A stretch of 64,000 nt of DNA from Thermoplasmata archaeon (lineage in GTDB: Archaea; Thermoplasmatota; Thermoplasmata; Thermoplasmatales; GCA-001856825), in assembly GCA_021792255.1 (NCBI GenBank), contig JAJYUZ010000005.1, forward strand, positions 1 to 64,000. The letters are read 5' to 3'. Numbering within the stretch: the stretch's first letter is position 1; the number at the start of each line of letters is the position of its first letter. Made by a program: the position numbers and the translations under genes. Shown here in pieces: positions 50,642-59,804 of the stretch. A model generated the notes under the pieces. It did no database searches, was not told where the DNA came from, and was given only the letters and a program-made list of their open reading frames with translations.

Positions 50642-51861
50642 AGATTTCTGTGGTAGGACTAGGATTTGTTGGCCTAGTTACCTCAGTGGTACTCTCTAGG
50701 GCTGGTAATAACGTTATTTGCATAGATACCGATGAATCAAAGATAAATAGACTGAACAAAGGGGAGCTATACATATACGAACCGAAGCTAGATTCCTTGT
50801 TTACAGATCAAAAAAGTAAGATGAGATTTGAAACTGATTACTCTGACGTAAAGGGGAGCGACTTGACTTTCGTTTGCGTTCCGACACCAACAGTGAACGG
50901 CCGGAGCGACCTATCGTTTGTTCGAGATGCTGTAACAAGAACAGGCAAAGTGGATAGAGAAACAATAATTGTTATAAAAAGCACAGTTCTTCCAGGAACA
51001 GCTAAATCTCTTTCCTCTGCCATTAGCAATAGGATAATTTCCAATCCTGAATTTCTTAGAGAGGGTTCAGCCGTAGATGATACACTACATCCTGACAGGA
51101 TAGTGATCGGAGGAAGGGATAATGCGGCTTTGGACAAGGTTGAGGGGGCTTGGAGATTCTGCGGATCACCCATAGTCAGAACGACAAATGAGAATGCAGA
51201 GCTTATAAAGTATGCATCTAACTCATTTCTTGCTGCGAAGATTTCTTTTATAAACGAAATATCTGACCTCTGCGAGAGAATTCCAGGTACGGATGTAGAA
51301 ATTATTGCAAAAGGAATGGGGTTGGACCACAGGATAGGAAGAGAATTCCTCAGGGCAGGGCTAGGGTTCGGCGGTTCCTGCTTTCCAAAAGATACCCGAG
51401 CGATAGCAGAATATGCGAATAAAATAGGGACTAGACTGTCCATAGTCGAATCCGCAATTGACGTCAATGAAAGAAGGGTCGAAAGGGGAGTTAAAATCAT
51501 AGAGAATACAATGGGCAGTCTTAACGGTAAGAGGATATGCCTGCTTGGTTTGAGCTTCAAAGAAAACACAAACGACCTGAGGGAGTCGAGGGCGTTGGAC
51601 TTAGCAAGGGCGCTTAGAGAAAGAGGTGCACTAGTCTATGCATATGATCCGGTCATAAAAGACATTGAAGGCATTGGAACACTGAGAAGTGCTGAGGAAT
51701 GTGATGGCATGGATTGCGTTGTTGTTTCTTCGGAATGGAAAGAGTTTGAAGACCTACCGCTGTTCAAACGAGCTAACAATGTGATAGATCTTAAGAGGAT
51801 TGTGAATACTGCGACTAATCCAAGTGTCAAGTCAATAGGGGTTGGATATGCAAAGAATTAG
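50638..51861 (+). CDS. ugd: UDP-glucose 6-dehydrogenase
   Basis: It oxidises UDP-glucose to UDP-glucuronate using two NAD+. From ATG 50638 there are 407 residues, normal length. The NAD-binding motif is VVGLGFVGLVTSVVLSRAG. The middle has VCVPTPTVNGRSDLS and KSTVLPGTAKS. The nucleophile Cys is in GLGFGGSCFPKDTRA, and the C-terminal UDP-binding part begins LLGLSFKENTNDLRES. The ATGA overlap with uxs and the overlap with galU mark one operon. The product feeds uxs. Confidence 0.97.
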   Translation: MKISVVGLGFVGLVTSVVLSRAGNNVICIDTDESKINRLNKGELYIYEPKLDSLFTDQKSKMRFETDYSDVKGSDLTFVCVPTPTVNGRSDLSFVRDAVTRTGKVDRETIIVIKSTVLPGTAKSLSSAISNRIISNPEFLREGSAVDDTLHPDRIVIGGRDNAALDKVEGAWRFCGSPIVRTTNENAELIKYASNSFLAAKISFINEISDLCERIPGTDVEIIAKGMGLDHRIGREFLRAGLGFGGSCFPKDTRAIAEYANKIGTRLSIVESAIDVNERRVERGVKIIENTMGSLNGKRICLLGLSFKENTNDLRESRALDLARALRERGALVYAYDPVIKDIEGIGTLRSAEECDGMDCVVVSSEWKEFEDLPLFKRANNVIDLKRIVNTATNPSVKSIGVGYAKN

Positions 51862-52651
51862 AAAGGCTGTGATCCCTGCAGCAGGTTACGGAAAGAGGTT
51901 CTATCCGCTCACCAGAGCTCAGCCCAAGGAGATGCTTCCAGTTCTCGACAAGCCGGTCATTCACTACGTCGTAGAGGAGGCAGTGTCGTCGGGACTAGAT
52001 GAAATACTGATCATAGTTGGAGCAGGAAAGGACGCAATAATAAATTACTTTGACAAGAACAAAATGGACGACGAGCTTGACAATTACGGTTTCAAAGGAA
52101 TGCCCGATATTTACTTCGTAAGACAGAAAGAGCAGAAGGGACTGGGTGACGCGATAAGGTATGCAAAAAATTTCACAGGCGACGATGACTTTGTAGTTCT
52201 TCTAGGCGATACAATTTACAAATCAGAAACAGAAAGGACGGTAACTTCGCAGTTGATAAATCTGTACGAAAAGACGGGTTCCCCTTCGATTATCGTTGAA
52301 AGGGTAAAAGCGGAAAAAATAAGAGATTACGGTATTGTTGACGGTGAAAAAGTCTCGGATGATGTCTTCAGGGTTAGATCTATTGTAGAAAAACCCGATC
52401 CATCCGACTCGCCCAGCGACTTAGGAGTCACGGGTATATACATTCTAGGTCCATACATTTATGAATGTCTGGAGAACATACCTCTAGGAAGGAACGGAGA
52501 ATACCAGCTAAGCGATGCATACAATCTGCTCGTAAAGAAAATGGATGTGTTCGCACTGATCATGAAAGGCAAGAGATACGATATAGGAACGAAGGAACTG
52601 TGGATAAAGACTTTTATAGAGTTCGCAAGCAAGCACGGCGGATACGGATGA
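51848..52651 (+). CDS. galU: UTP-glucose-1-phosphate uridylyltransferase
   Basis: It makes UDP-glucose from UTP and glucose-1-phosphate. It has 267 residues from ATG 51848. The signature start is VIPAAGYGKRFYPLTRAQPKEMLP. Further matches are FVRQKEQKGLGDAIRYA, FVVLLGDTIYK with the metal-binding Asp, RSIVEKPDPSDSPSDLG, and the sugar-binding end GKRYDIGTKELWIKT. An upstream TTG (51842) is possible. It is the third gene of the UDP-sugar operon uxs-ugd-galU. Confidence 0.97.
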   Translation: MQRIRKAVIPAAGYGKRFYPLTRAQPKEMLPVLDKPVIHYVVEEAVSSGLDEILIIVGAGKDAIINYFDKNKMDDELDNYGFKGMPDIYFVRQKEQKGLGDAIRYAKNFTGDDDFVVLLGDTIYKSETERTVTSQLINLYEKTGSPSIIVERVKAEKIRDYGIVDGEKVSDDVFRVRSIVEKPDPSDSPSDLGVTGIYILGPYIYECLENIPLGRNGEYQLSDAYNLLVKKMDVFALIMKGKRYDIGTKELWIKTFIEFASKHGGYG

Positions 52652-52782
52652 AGTTAATGTCAAATGTGCTTGTTACAGCGGGAGCAGGGTTCATCGGGAG
52701 TTCCAGTGTTGACATGCTCGTGGAAGAAGGGTGTTACGCTAGTCTGATAGACAACTTTGAAAGATGCGTTCATAGGGAGTAA
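52648..52782 (+). pseudogene. Truncated NAD-dependent sugar epimerase (first 44 codons only)
   Basis: ATG 52648 overlaps the galU stop. The frame reads MKLMSNVLVTAGAGFIGSS, the Rossmann strand and glycine motif of a GalE-like SDR, then LVEEGCYASLIDNFERC and a stop. Everything after the first beta-alpha-beta unit is gone. The remnant implies that the operon once continued with a fourth, epimerase gene, deleted by a rearrangement that brought in the next glycosyltransferase block. Confidence 0.8.
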
Positions 52783-52951
52783 GAAGTCAGTTCCTCGTGC
52801 TTAATAGTGATTTTTTCCCAAACATAGTCTCAGTAACATGAGTGCCATATAAGTTAAAATATCTGGCCAACTAGAGAAAGTATTCACATATCTGTTGATA
52901 TTCATTTGGCTTCGTGCCAAATATTATTAAGATGAGTTCTTATAGAACAAT

Positions 52952-54106
52952 ATGACGCTCAAAGTAGCATTCATTATGTTCAGCAATCTAAGTGTAGGTA
53001 GAGGTACAGAGAATATTGTGATGCAGTACTGCAAATTTTCTCCCTCCGACGTGGACATCACGATATTTCAGACAGATTTTCCGAGAGGCGAGGTTCAAGA
53101 AAAAGATTTTGACTTTGGATTATCCAAGCCCAAAATAGTCACGTTAAGAGGATTCGATCAGAGGTCAATTTTTCCTTCGAGGTCAATAGTGGTATTGGCC
53201 CTAACTCTTTATGTAAGATATCCCTTTCTTTTTTTAGCTTTAAGATTTATAAAAGAATATCGAGAAATGAGAAAGCAACTCAAGGATTTTGATGTCGTTT
53301 ATGTGTTCGGAAACTATTGGTCTTCGCTAGTTCCAAGAGGGCCTATAGTTGTCGGCTCGCCTCAAGGTTGGGAGCCGGAAAGAATCGGGGTTCTCAAGGC
53401 GCTAAACACATCAATTATTGGTAATGGACTCATATGGAGAAGAATTGATTATTTTCATTTGTTTCCTAGAAATAGCTGGTTTCTTGAAAGATATAACAAA
53501 AAAGGATTTGTCTTAGGCAATGGAAGCAGGTTATTATCCAGTTCGTCCGAAACCATTAAAGAAAACAATAAATTGGAATTTTGCTTTTTAGGCGCTCTTG
53601 AGGAATGTAAAGGCACTCTCACAGCTGTTAAGGCGTTTGAACTCCTAAGAGAGAGGGTAAGAGACAGGGAATTGGAGCTTCACTTAGTTGGGAGTGGTCC
53701 TCTCTTAAACGAGATCGAGGAAGGACAAGGGATGGTAAAGCACGGATTTATAGGCAACAAGAAAGAATTGCAGTCAATATTGAGTTCTTCAGATTGTTTC
53801 ATTTATCCAACCACCTGTGATACATTTGCTTTAGTTGTTATCGAGGCTTTGTCCGCAGGCACATATGCGATTGTATCAGACAGACTGCGGGGGGTTTATG
53901 ATAAATTTGAATATATGGGGGTACTGGAATACTGTCCGCCAACAGCTCATGCACTGGCTGATCAAATGCAGAATTTTTTAGCTAAAAGTGTGCCAAAGAA
54001 AAATTTTGACATCGCACGCCAGTTGATTCTAAGAGAGTATTCGTGGGAATCTATCACGGAAAAACTATTTGCAGAATTTAGGAAGTTAGTCAAAGAAAAT
54101 TCTTGA
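52952..54106 (+). CDS. Glycosyltransferase family 4-like
   Basis: A 384-residue GT-B fold glycosyltransferase. The N-terminal domain begins LKVAFIMFSNLSVGRGTENIV (G-G-T-E-like acceptor loop). The C-terminal nucleotide-sugar domain contains FCFLGALEECKGTLTAVKAF, LHLVGSGPLLNEIEE and the retaining E-x(7)-E motif in SSSDCFIYPTTCDTFALVVIEALSAG. This builds part of the surface glycan in the cytoplasm. CAAATATTATTAAG about 28 bp before ATG 52952 is a likely TATA region. The gene is AT-rich relative to the UDP-sugar operon. Confidence 0.9.
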   Translation: MTLKVAFIMFSNLSVGRGTENIVMQYCKFSPSDVDITIFQTDFPRGEVQEKDFDFGLSKPKIVTLRGFDQRSIFPSRSIVVLALTLYVRYPFLFLALRFIKEYREMRKQLKDFDVVYVFGNYWSSLVPRGPIVVGSPQGWEPERIGVLKALNTSIIGNGLIWRRIDYFHLFPRNSWFLERYNKKGFVLGNGSRLLSSSSETIKENNKLEFCFLGALEECKGTLTAVKAFELLRERVRDRELELHLVGSGPLLNEIEEGQGMVKHGFIGNKKELQSILSSSDCFIYPTTCDTFALVVIEALSAGTYAIVSDRLRGVYDKFEYMGVLEYCPPTAHALADQMQNFLAKSVPKKNFDIARQLILREYSWESITEKLFAEFRKLVKENS

Positions 54107-54988
54107 CCTTCTTCTAACTTGGAAAGTCTATGTTCTACATTTTTCTCATCCTTTTAACCAGACGCATTTAACCAATACTGGTGATAACCTGCGCGATGGC
54201 GAGACTGCAATAAGTCTGAACATGACTTTCGATCTTTGATGTTCTGAAGTCTAGGACTATTCGTGCCTTTAATTGTGTATTGCTGCAATGGGTTGTTGTG
54301 GGGAATCTCAACTCCCCGTCGACAGAGGATGACAGTAATGATGCCGGTATGCTATTCTAGTGGGTCTTCCTTTGTCTCGAATCTGTGTTGAGCAACTATG
54401 ACATTATAGAGAAGTATCTCTCTGCAATTTCAATTGTCTTTTCATAGTTACTGTTTACAAGATAAAGGAATACCTTTCGCTTTCCCCTGTTCTTCTTTAG
54501 GAATGAGTGGAATATTAAAATAAAAGGGAGGTGAAATGGCAGAAACCACTCCTTAATTTATTTCGCCGTTTGTCTCAAACTGCTATAAACACTACATAAG
54601 ATATATAGACTGCGAGGAAAGGTGGTAAAGTTGCGGTAAACTATCTTAATTTTTAGCGCTGCCGGATAATAAAATTTTTAACCAGCTTATATACTCAAGT
54701 TGCTCAGAATAATAAATAAGAGCATACGTAGAAGGTCTGACCGATAAGAGATTTTACAAGTCAGTCATAAAAACAAGGAAAAGAGGTTAGGTGACGGGAC
54801 TTGTTTCTTTATAAATTCTTGTCTGAAATTAGGAGAAATATTACCCTTTCATGTATAAAATCTGCGGAATCATTTATTAGGAATAATTGTAATAAAAAGA
54901 AGGGAACATAACGGGTTTAACTTCTAATGTAACCGACATAAATTGCAGTCGATCTTAACTGACACACACATTGGCAGCCGTGCCTTAG
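54107..54988. other. Long gene-free stretch with decayed coding sequence
   Basis: It is 880 bp without an intact gene. On the minus strand around 54399-54515 an open stretch reads NSNYEKTIEIAERYFSIM before a stop, looking like a gene fragment of unknown family. A hairpin GGGGA/TCCCC is visible near 54300-54317. Two phased CGGTAAA-type heptamers lie at 54623-54640 (listed separately). The rest is AT-rich with no signal recognised. Confidence 0.45.
54623..54640 (-). repeat. Two TTTACCG-like heptamers (reverse orientation)
   Basis: TGGTAAA at 54623-54629 and CGGTAAA at 54634-54640, spaced 11 bp. They are the reverse complement of the motif at 43388-43439 and 48249-48278. It is the third occurrence in an intergenic region of the glycan locus. 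Confidence 0.5.
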
Positions 54989-55861
54989 TTGCAAGAGAAG
55001 ATAATTATATCAGGTAAGCGATACCTTTTACTAGGAACTCGTATGACCGTAGGGGCATATACTTTTGCAACAAGAGACTGGAAGGACCTTGAGTACCCAT
55101 TGGACCTTTATATCAAGTGGAACCATCTGCATTTTGATGAAGTAGCAATTTATACTTACGGAAATATAGACATACAATCAGACATACCGTCAAACGTTAA
55201 AATAATCCAAGGCATTGACCCTCAAAGCAAAGGACTCGATTTCTACCGTTTCGGCTTACACAATGCGATGCGAGAACTTTCCACGGACTGGAAGGTTTAC
55301 CTTGCACTAGATGAGTTCATAGAGAGAAGAATAGATACAAGCAATCTTAACCGTCATCTGGCTTATCCCCTGCGTAGAATAGACCTTTATGGTAATGTTC
55401 AGACAGCTATAGAAGGGGCATTTGTTAGATATCAATACTGTATTCATAACGGCAATAGGCGGTTGTTGGGGGACGGTGGTTCTATGATGCCACCGTATTC
55501 CGGAAGAATCCATATGGATGGGGTTGCTGCCTTTGTAAAACAGCTTATTACTAGGAGGCCAACATACAGGGATGAACCTATATTTACGACAAATTCCTTC
55601 CCAGGAACATTATACCATACCAATTCTCTCAGATCGCCAGAAAGAATGAGCAAGAAATGGCTACTTCAATTCACACGGGAAATCGATGGCGGAATTAGGA
55701 GAGACGATTTCAATAATGGACTTAAAAAAGTGCTGCTTAAGCCATTTAGATACGAGGACTATAAACTATACTGGCCTAGGGCGAAGTTGATTCGCGTGGA
55801 ACCACCAAGCATTATTCTTGAAAATAGGGAGCGGTTCGTAAACGTCAACTTGTCCGCCTGA
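54989..55861 (+). CDS. Probable glycosyltransferase (GT-A-like)
   Basis: A 290-residue soluble protein. It carries an acidic motif in STDWKVYLALDEFIERR (D-x-x-x-E after a hydrophobic strand), with the preceding strand/loop VAIYTYGNIDIQSD. The layout resembles GT2/GT92-like enzymes of the 'LALDxDEF' kind, where the first acidic residue binds the metal-sugar complex. The frame opens with TTG 54989; ATG 55043 (MTVGAYTFATRDW) is an alternative. It stands in front of the GT paralogue at 55933, in an AT-rich block. The assignment is moderate. Confidence 0.6.
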   Translation: MQEKIIISGKRYLLLGTRMTVGAYTFATRDWKDLEYPLDLYIKWNHLHFDEVAIYTYGNIDIQSDIPSNVKIIQGIDPQSKGLDFYRFGLHNAMRELSTDWKVYLALDEFIERRIDTSNLNRHLAYPLRRIDLYGNVQTAIEGAFVRYQYCIHNGNRRLLGDGGSMMPPYSGRIHMDGVAAFVKQLITRRPTYRDEPIFTTNSFPGTLYHTNSLRSPERMSKKWLLQFTREIDGGIRRDDFNNGLKKVLLKPFRYEDYKLYWPRAKLIRVEPPSIILENRERFVNVNLSA

Positions 55862-55932
55862 AGTACTCTAAAAAGATGAATAGAAATGGCAAATGAGATA
55901 TATTTGTTGAAGTTTCACCTAATAGACGCTTT

Positions 55933-56913
55933 ATGTACGGTCTTTGTTGCCCCTTAGAACAGAATGGAAAAGGTTTGTTCTTGAGCCCTACTGATTATCG
56001 TAACAATTACTTCATAAGTAACAATATAGAAAGGATTTTAGAGTTTTACGAAGGGTTTGGAAACAGGGAAGAACTAATTGAATGGATGAGGGAAAGACCC
56101 AAGGGTCTACCTTACGTATACGAGGAGGAAGGAGATAGAGAAATTATTGCAGTAATACCTACTGCCGATTTCAATGGGAAACTTGCTCTGACTTGCAGGG
56201 AAGAAGTCTTCAAAGGTGTTCATATTATATTCGTTGAAAGTGGAGTTGGTAATAATTACTTCAATTATGCGCATAACTGTAACGTTGGGATCATGAAAAC
56301 TATAGAATACAATCCAAAATGGGTCGTGGTTTCAAATGATGATATGGTGAAAAAAGAAGAAATTTCAGTCCTCAGAGAGGCTCTGAGGAGCATTGATCCA
56401 TCGAAGGTCGGAATTGTTTACTTCTATCCGAACACAGATTATCATTCAAAGGAAATAAGTGTATCTACGGTCAGGAAGATCAGGTCGGCCGTGAATCCCC
56501 TTTTGCCCTACTCAAGAAGGAAAGCGTTTAATATCCTGAAGAAATTTAAAGTTAAATTCTTCTTGTCTGGGGATTCATTCAAGGACTTTATCTTTTTTAT
56601 AAGAAAATTCAAATTTAAGAACACAATCTCCATTAAGGTCTATTCAGCAGAAATGATTAAAAAATTTATTTCGCGGCTCGGCTACTTTTACGATGAAATG
56701 TATGTAAATTGCGGTGAAGAGGGTGATCTTGCATTAAGAATACAAAGGTCTGGATGGGGAGGGGAAGTAGCAAATTTTAAGATATGGCCGCTCATAGGAT
56801 CATCATTTGGCAATTCAGACAGCAGATACTTGAGAGATCAGGTTGGAAACATCTATTTTTCGAAGAAGTTGGAGGACGAGGGGTATGCCCTACAGGTACT
56901 CGTCACACCATAA
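55933..56913 (+). CDS. Glycosyltransferase, GT-A-like (paralogue of the gene at 47205)
   Basis: A 326-residue enzyme with acidic motif VVVSNDDMVKK and distal motif NCGEEGDLALRIQRSGW. It is strongly similar along its length to the protein at 47205-48191, for example IEWMRERPKG, LPYSRRKAFNILKKF and FGNSDSRYLRDQ. A duplication within the locus is the simplest explanation. The two may transfer different sugars to the same type of acceptor. Its 3' end overlaps the DUF2079 gene by 29 bp. Confidence 0.8.
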   Translation: MYGLCCPLEQNGKGLFLSPTDYRNNYFISNNIERILEFYEGFGNREELIEWMRERPKGLPYVYEEEGDREIIAVIPTADFNGKLALTCREEVFKGVHIIFVESGVGNNYFNYAHNCNVGIMKTIEYNPKWVVVSNDDMVKKEEISVLREALRSIDPSKVGIVYFYPNTDYHSKEISVSTVRKIRSAVNPLLPYSRRKAFNILKKFKVKFFLSGDSFKDFIFFIRKFKFKNTISIKVYSAEMIKKFISRLGYFYDEMYVNCGEEGDLALRIQRSGWGGEVANFKIWPLIGSSFGNSDSRYLRDQVGNIYFSKKLEDEGYALQVLVTP

Positions 56914-58990
56914 AGTACCCGGATTCATTGGGCAAATCATCAACAGAAGGACCATACCGATAATTTTGCTGGTTGCGGGTATTGTGCTTTACAACTATTT
57001 CTGGGATATTATGGCTGGAGCACGTATACTTGCTTTTAACAACTCTATATCTCCAGCAACAGTGTGGGATATGGGCGCATTCTACGGAAGAATCTGGGTA
57101 TCCATTCACAGCGAGACCGTGTTGAATTTTGCGTTTGATGTGATACCATCACCGATCACCCTGCTGATGTCGCCATTGTCCCTGATTAAGGACCCGTTCT
57201 TTTTTGTGTATCTTCAGACAGCGTGGATATCAATAACATCAATTCCCATTTTCTTGATTTCCATCAAGAAGCTAAATTCTTCAATTTTGTCCTTGACGCT
57301 TTCTGTTTCATTTCTCTTATTCTTCGGTATTGCGGGGCTCAACTGGTATGATATCCATTTTCAGACCCTATTCCTTCCTTTTTTTACTGGGGGAGTCTGC
57401 CTATTCTACTATGGAAAGTACAAAACATCAGCCTTATTCATGGTTCTGGCCGGCTCAGTTCATGCTTTATTTATGGTCTTCCCTGTTATCTTCTATCTCA
57501 CCTATCTAATTGAACTATTCCTTAAACGAAGGTCATTTATCAGGGTGCGTTTTTCAATTATTGCACCGCTTGTAATCTCCCTTATTTTTTTAATTTCAAC
57601 TGTATATCTAGATTACCATCTAGGGGGGGGCATAGGATTACTTTCAGGTGTCCATTACGCCCAGAACAGCGGTGGCATTTTCCAGCGTCTAGAGAACGAA
57701 TATATAGATGATAAGGTATTCACGTTTCTCCTGTACTTGTCTCCGTTTATGATGCTTCCTCTATTGTCAAAGCGCTGGTTGTTTCCGATGCTTTTTTATT
57801 TTTATGAACTATTATTTGCAAACTCAGGAGTCTTTTTCTTCCCACTTGGGTTGAGAGTCACGGAATCGTCGATGCTTATCCCGTTCCTCTTCCTTGGGAC
57901 TATTGATGTACTTGAGCAGATGTCCGGCAGATTGCCAAATGAAAAAGCAAAGAATAACGAGAATGTCAGTGCCGCCAACGAGGCAAGGGCGAATTTTAAT
58001 CAAACAAAGGCAGATGCCAGTCACTCCAAGAAAATTGTTGTCACAATCTTGATCCTCACAGTGTTATTGACTGCAGTCTATCAACCGTACGGCGCTCTTA
58101 ACAAGTACTCTGAAGCAGATTTAGGGCTGAGTTCTGTTCTGAATAACAATGCCACACTTTTTGATGTATTCAATGCAATTGTAAGCTTAATACCTCAAAA
58201 TGACCCATTCGTACTGTACCAGAACAACATGCCGGAGGTGGTATTTAGAGACCCATCAACTCTTACGACAGAGTTGTTCGGATATTCTAATAATTTCACA
58301 TATCCATTCGGTACGGCTTATACTAAGCCAATCTGGTCCCAGCGGGTTGATTACGTTATTGCCGATCCCTACCACCCTTACTTTCTGGGTGGAGGAAGCG
58401 GAAATTTTTCTTTGACAATGTATGACACATTGCAGCATTTCATTTCTCAGGGTGGGTACGGGGTAGAGGCAGAATATGACGGTTTGATTCTTCTGAAGAG
58501 GGGTTTCACAGGCACTCCTCTGATCTATGGCCCAGAGGACAGGGTTTTTTCTGCAATAGAGCCGGGTACGCCAGATCCTAATGACAGTGCAATAATCAGC
58601 TCGTTCTACAGCAACGGTGTGGTATATGCGAACGATGCGACCTCCGGTCAGACTGTATGGTATGGGCCTTATACTTTCCTGCAACCGGGTAACTATCTTC
58701 TAAGATTAGAGGTAAGCGCATCCAACATAAGCTATGAAAATTATTTCCAGCTAAGATTTTCATATTTCAACGATACAAACGGAGTGCAAGAAGTTGGTCC
58801 CTTGGACGTAAACCTTTTCAACATTACAGGAAATGATTTTTCTGCTTCCAACAAATTTATTAACATCACTCTAAGGATCACTGCTATGAATTTTATGGAG
58901 TTTGTCGAATTTGCCGGGCAGGATTTTCACTGGAACGGAAACTTTGAGATCAAACAAATAACATTGGTACAGGTGGGTCCGTTATCTTAA
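56885..58990 (+). CDS. DUF2079-type polytopic membrane protein (second copy)
   Basis: A 701-residue protein from ATG 56885; a longer frame from 56843 lies inside the upstream gene. The first helix IPIILLVAGIVLYNYF is followed by SISPATVWDMGAFYGRIWVSIHS, corresponding to the DUF2079 motif with an acidic residue in an outside loop. About ten helices run to near residue 400, with a polar Asn/Lys/Ala-rich loop (KAKNNENVSAANEARANF). The about 280-residue C-terminal part lies outside the membrane and is beta-rich (TFLQPGNYLLRLEVSAS). It shares layout with the protein at 35987-37900. A GT-C-like sugar-transfer role is plausible but unproven. Confidence 0.82.
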   Translation: MPYRYSSHHKVPGFIGQIINRRTIPIILLVAGIVLYNYFWDIMAGARILAFNNSISPATVWDMGAFYGRIWVSIHSETVLNFAFDVIPSPITLLMSPLSLIKDPFFFVYLQTAWISITSIPIFLISIKKLNSSILSLTLSVSFLLFFGIAGLNWYDIHFQTLFLPFFTGGVCLFYYGKYKTSALFMVLAGSVHALFMVFPVIFYLTYLIELFLKRRSFIRVRFSIIAPLVISLIFLISTVYLDYHLGGGIGLLSGVHYAQNSGGIFQRLENEYIDDKVFTFLLYLSPFMMLPLLSKRWLFPMLFYFYELLFANSGVFFFPLGLRVTESSMLIPFLFLGTIDVLEQMSGRLPNEKAKNNENVSAANEARANFNQTKADASHSKKIVVTILILTVLLTAVYQPYGALNKYSEADLGLSSVLNNNATLFDVFNAIVSLIPQNDPFVLYQNNMPEVVFRDPSTLTTELFGYSNNFTYPFGTAYTKPIWSQRVDYVIADPYHPYFLGGGSGNFSLTMYDTLQHFISQGGYGVEAEYDGLILLKRGFTGTPLIYGPEDRVFSAIEPGTPDPNDSAIISSFYSNGVVYANDATSGQTVWYGPYTFLQPGNYLLRLEVSASNISYENYFQLRFSYFNDTNGVQEVGPLDVNLFNITGNDFSASNKFINITLRITAMNFMEFVEFAGQDFHWNGNFEIKQITLVQVGPLS

Positions 58991-59026
58991 ATTGTCAGTA
59001 TTATTTCAAGGCAATATAAGGAGGGA

Positions 59027-59680
59027 TTAGCGAATTAGCTCGGTAGAAACATCGGATATTTCCCTGATGACCTTTGCAGGGTTCCCATATGCCAGGCTAT
59101 TTTTTTCTATGTCTCTAGTGACTACAGATCCAGCCCCTATGAGAACATTATCCCCTATATTCACGTCTTCTATGATAGTTGTGCCAGAACCTATCCAGCA
59201 GCCCTTTCCTACTTTTACCCCCCCTGCCATGTTTACGCCGGTCGAAATTGTGGAATAATCTCCAATATTCATATCATGTCCAACGGTGGCGTTCATGTCT
59301 ATTAGAACAAATTTTCCGACTTCAACATTTGTCATAATGCCTACCCCAGCCTGTATAACGCTTCCATAACCGATCGATACGTAATCTTCCACGTTTGCAG
59401 AAGGGTGAACAAGAGACTGAAATTTAAATCCCAAAGATATAGATCTCTCTATTGCGTTTCTTCTGTTCGGTCTACCGAGGCCATTCAGAAGAACAACATT
59501 TCGCCTATCTACACTAAGAATATCAGATTCAGTGATGCACGGCAACCCATTTATTATTTTTCCTTTTTCTTTGTCCAGACCTATGAACCCTCTCACACCT
59601 AAGTCAGGAATCGCCTTCTTTGCTATTGACAAAATCTGTCTCGCTTGTCCGCCCGCACCGACAATGTAATATTCCACCAC
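59027..59680 (-). CDS. Sugar O/N-acetyltransferase, NeuD/PglD/PerB family
   Basis: About 217 residues. The N-terminal Rossmann-like start is EYYIVGAGGQARQILSIA. The C-terminal left-handed beta-helix is made of hexapeptide repeats (IGYGSVIQAGVGIMTNVEVG, IGSGTTIIEDVNIGDNVLIG). The catalytic His is in NATVGHDMNIGD. The frame starts at GTG 59695, but GTG 59680 is favoured because CTATAAATTAA lies about 29 bp upstream. Next to gmd and the perA-like aminotransferase it is likely the GDP-perosamine N-acetyltransferase, though transcribed in the opposite direction. Confidence 0.88.
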   Translation of the reverse strand: MVEYYIVGAGGQARQILSIAKKAIPDLGVRGFIGLDKEKGKIINGLPCITESDILSVDRRNVVLLNGLGRPNRRNAIERSISLGFKFQSLVHPSANVEDYVSIGYGSVIQAGVGIMTNVEVGKFVLIDMNATVGHDMNIGDYSTISTGVNMAGGVKVGKGCWIGSGTTIIEDVNIGDNVLIGAGSVVTRDIEKNSLAYGNPAKVIREISDVSTELIR

Positions 59681-59804
59681 TTGTATATGATTCACGGCAT
59701 TAATTTATAGTTTTCATCAACTCTCGCATAACACAGATTGTGATTCATTTCATCACGCTATCATTTCAGAAAAGGTTGAAATAGCCGAAATATCTCTTAA
59801 TTGA

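Noticed and set aside
50838-51569. 243-codon open frame on the minus strand
   Set aside because: It is fully antisense to ugd, whose motifs are complete; the frame is a shadow with no domain of its own.
54300-54317. GGGGA/TCCCC hairpin as terminator or IS end
   Set aside because: Short stem, no T-run and no element next to it; could be chance.
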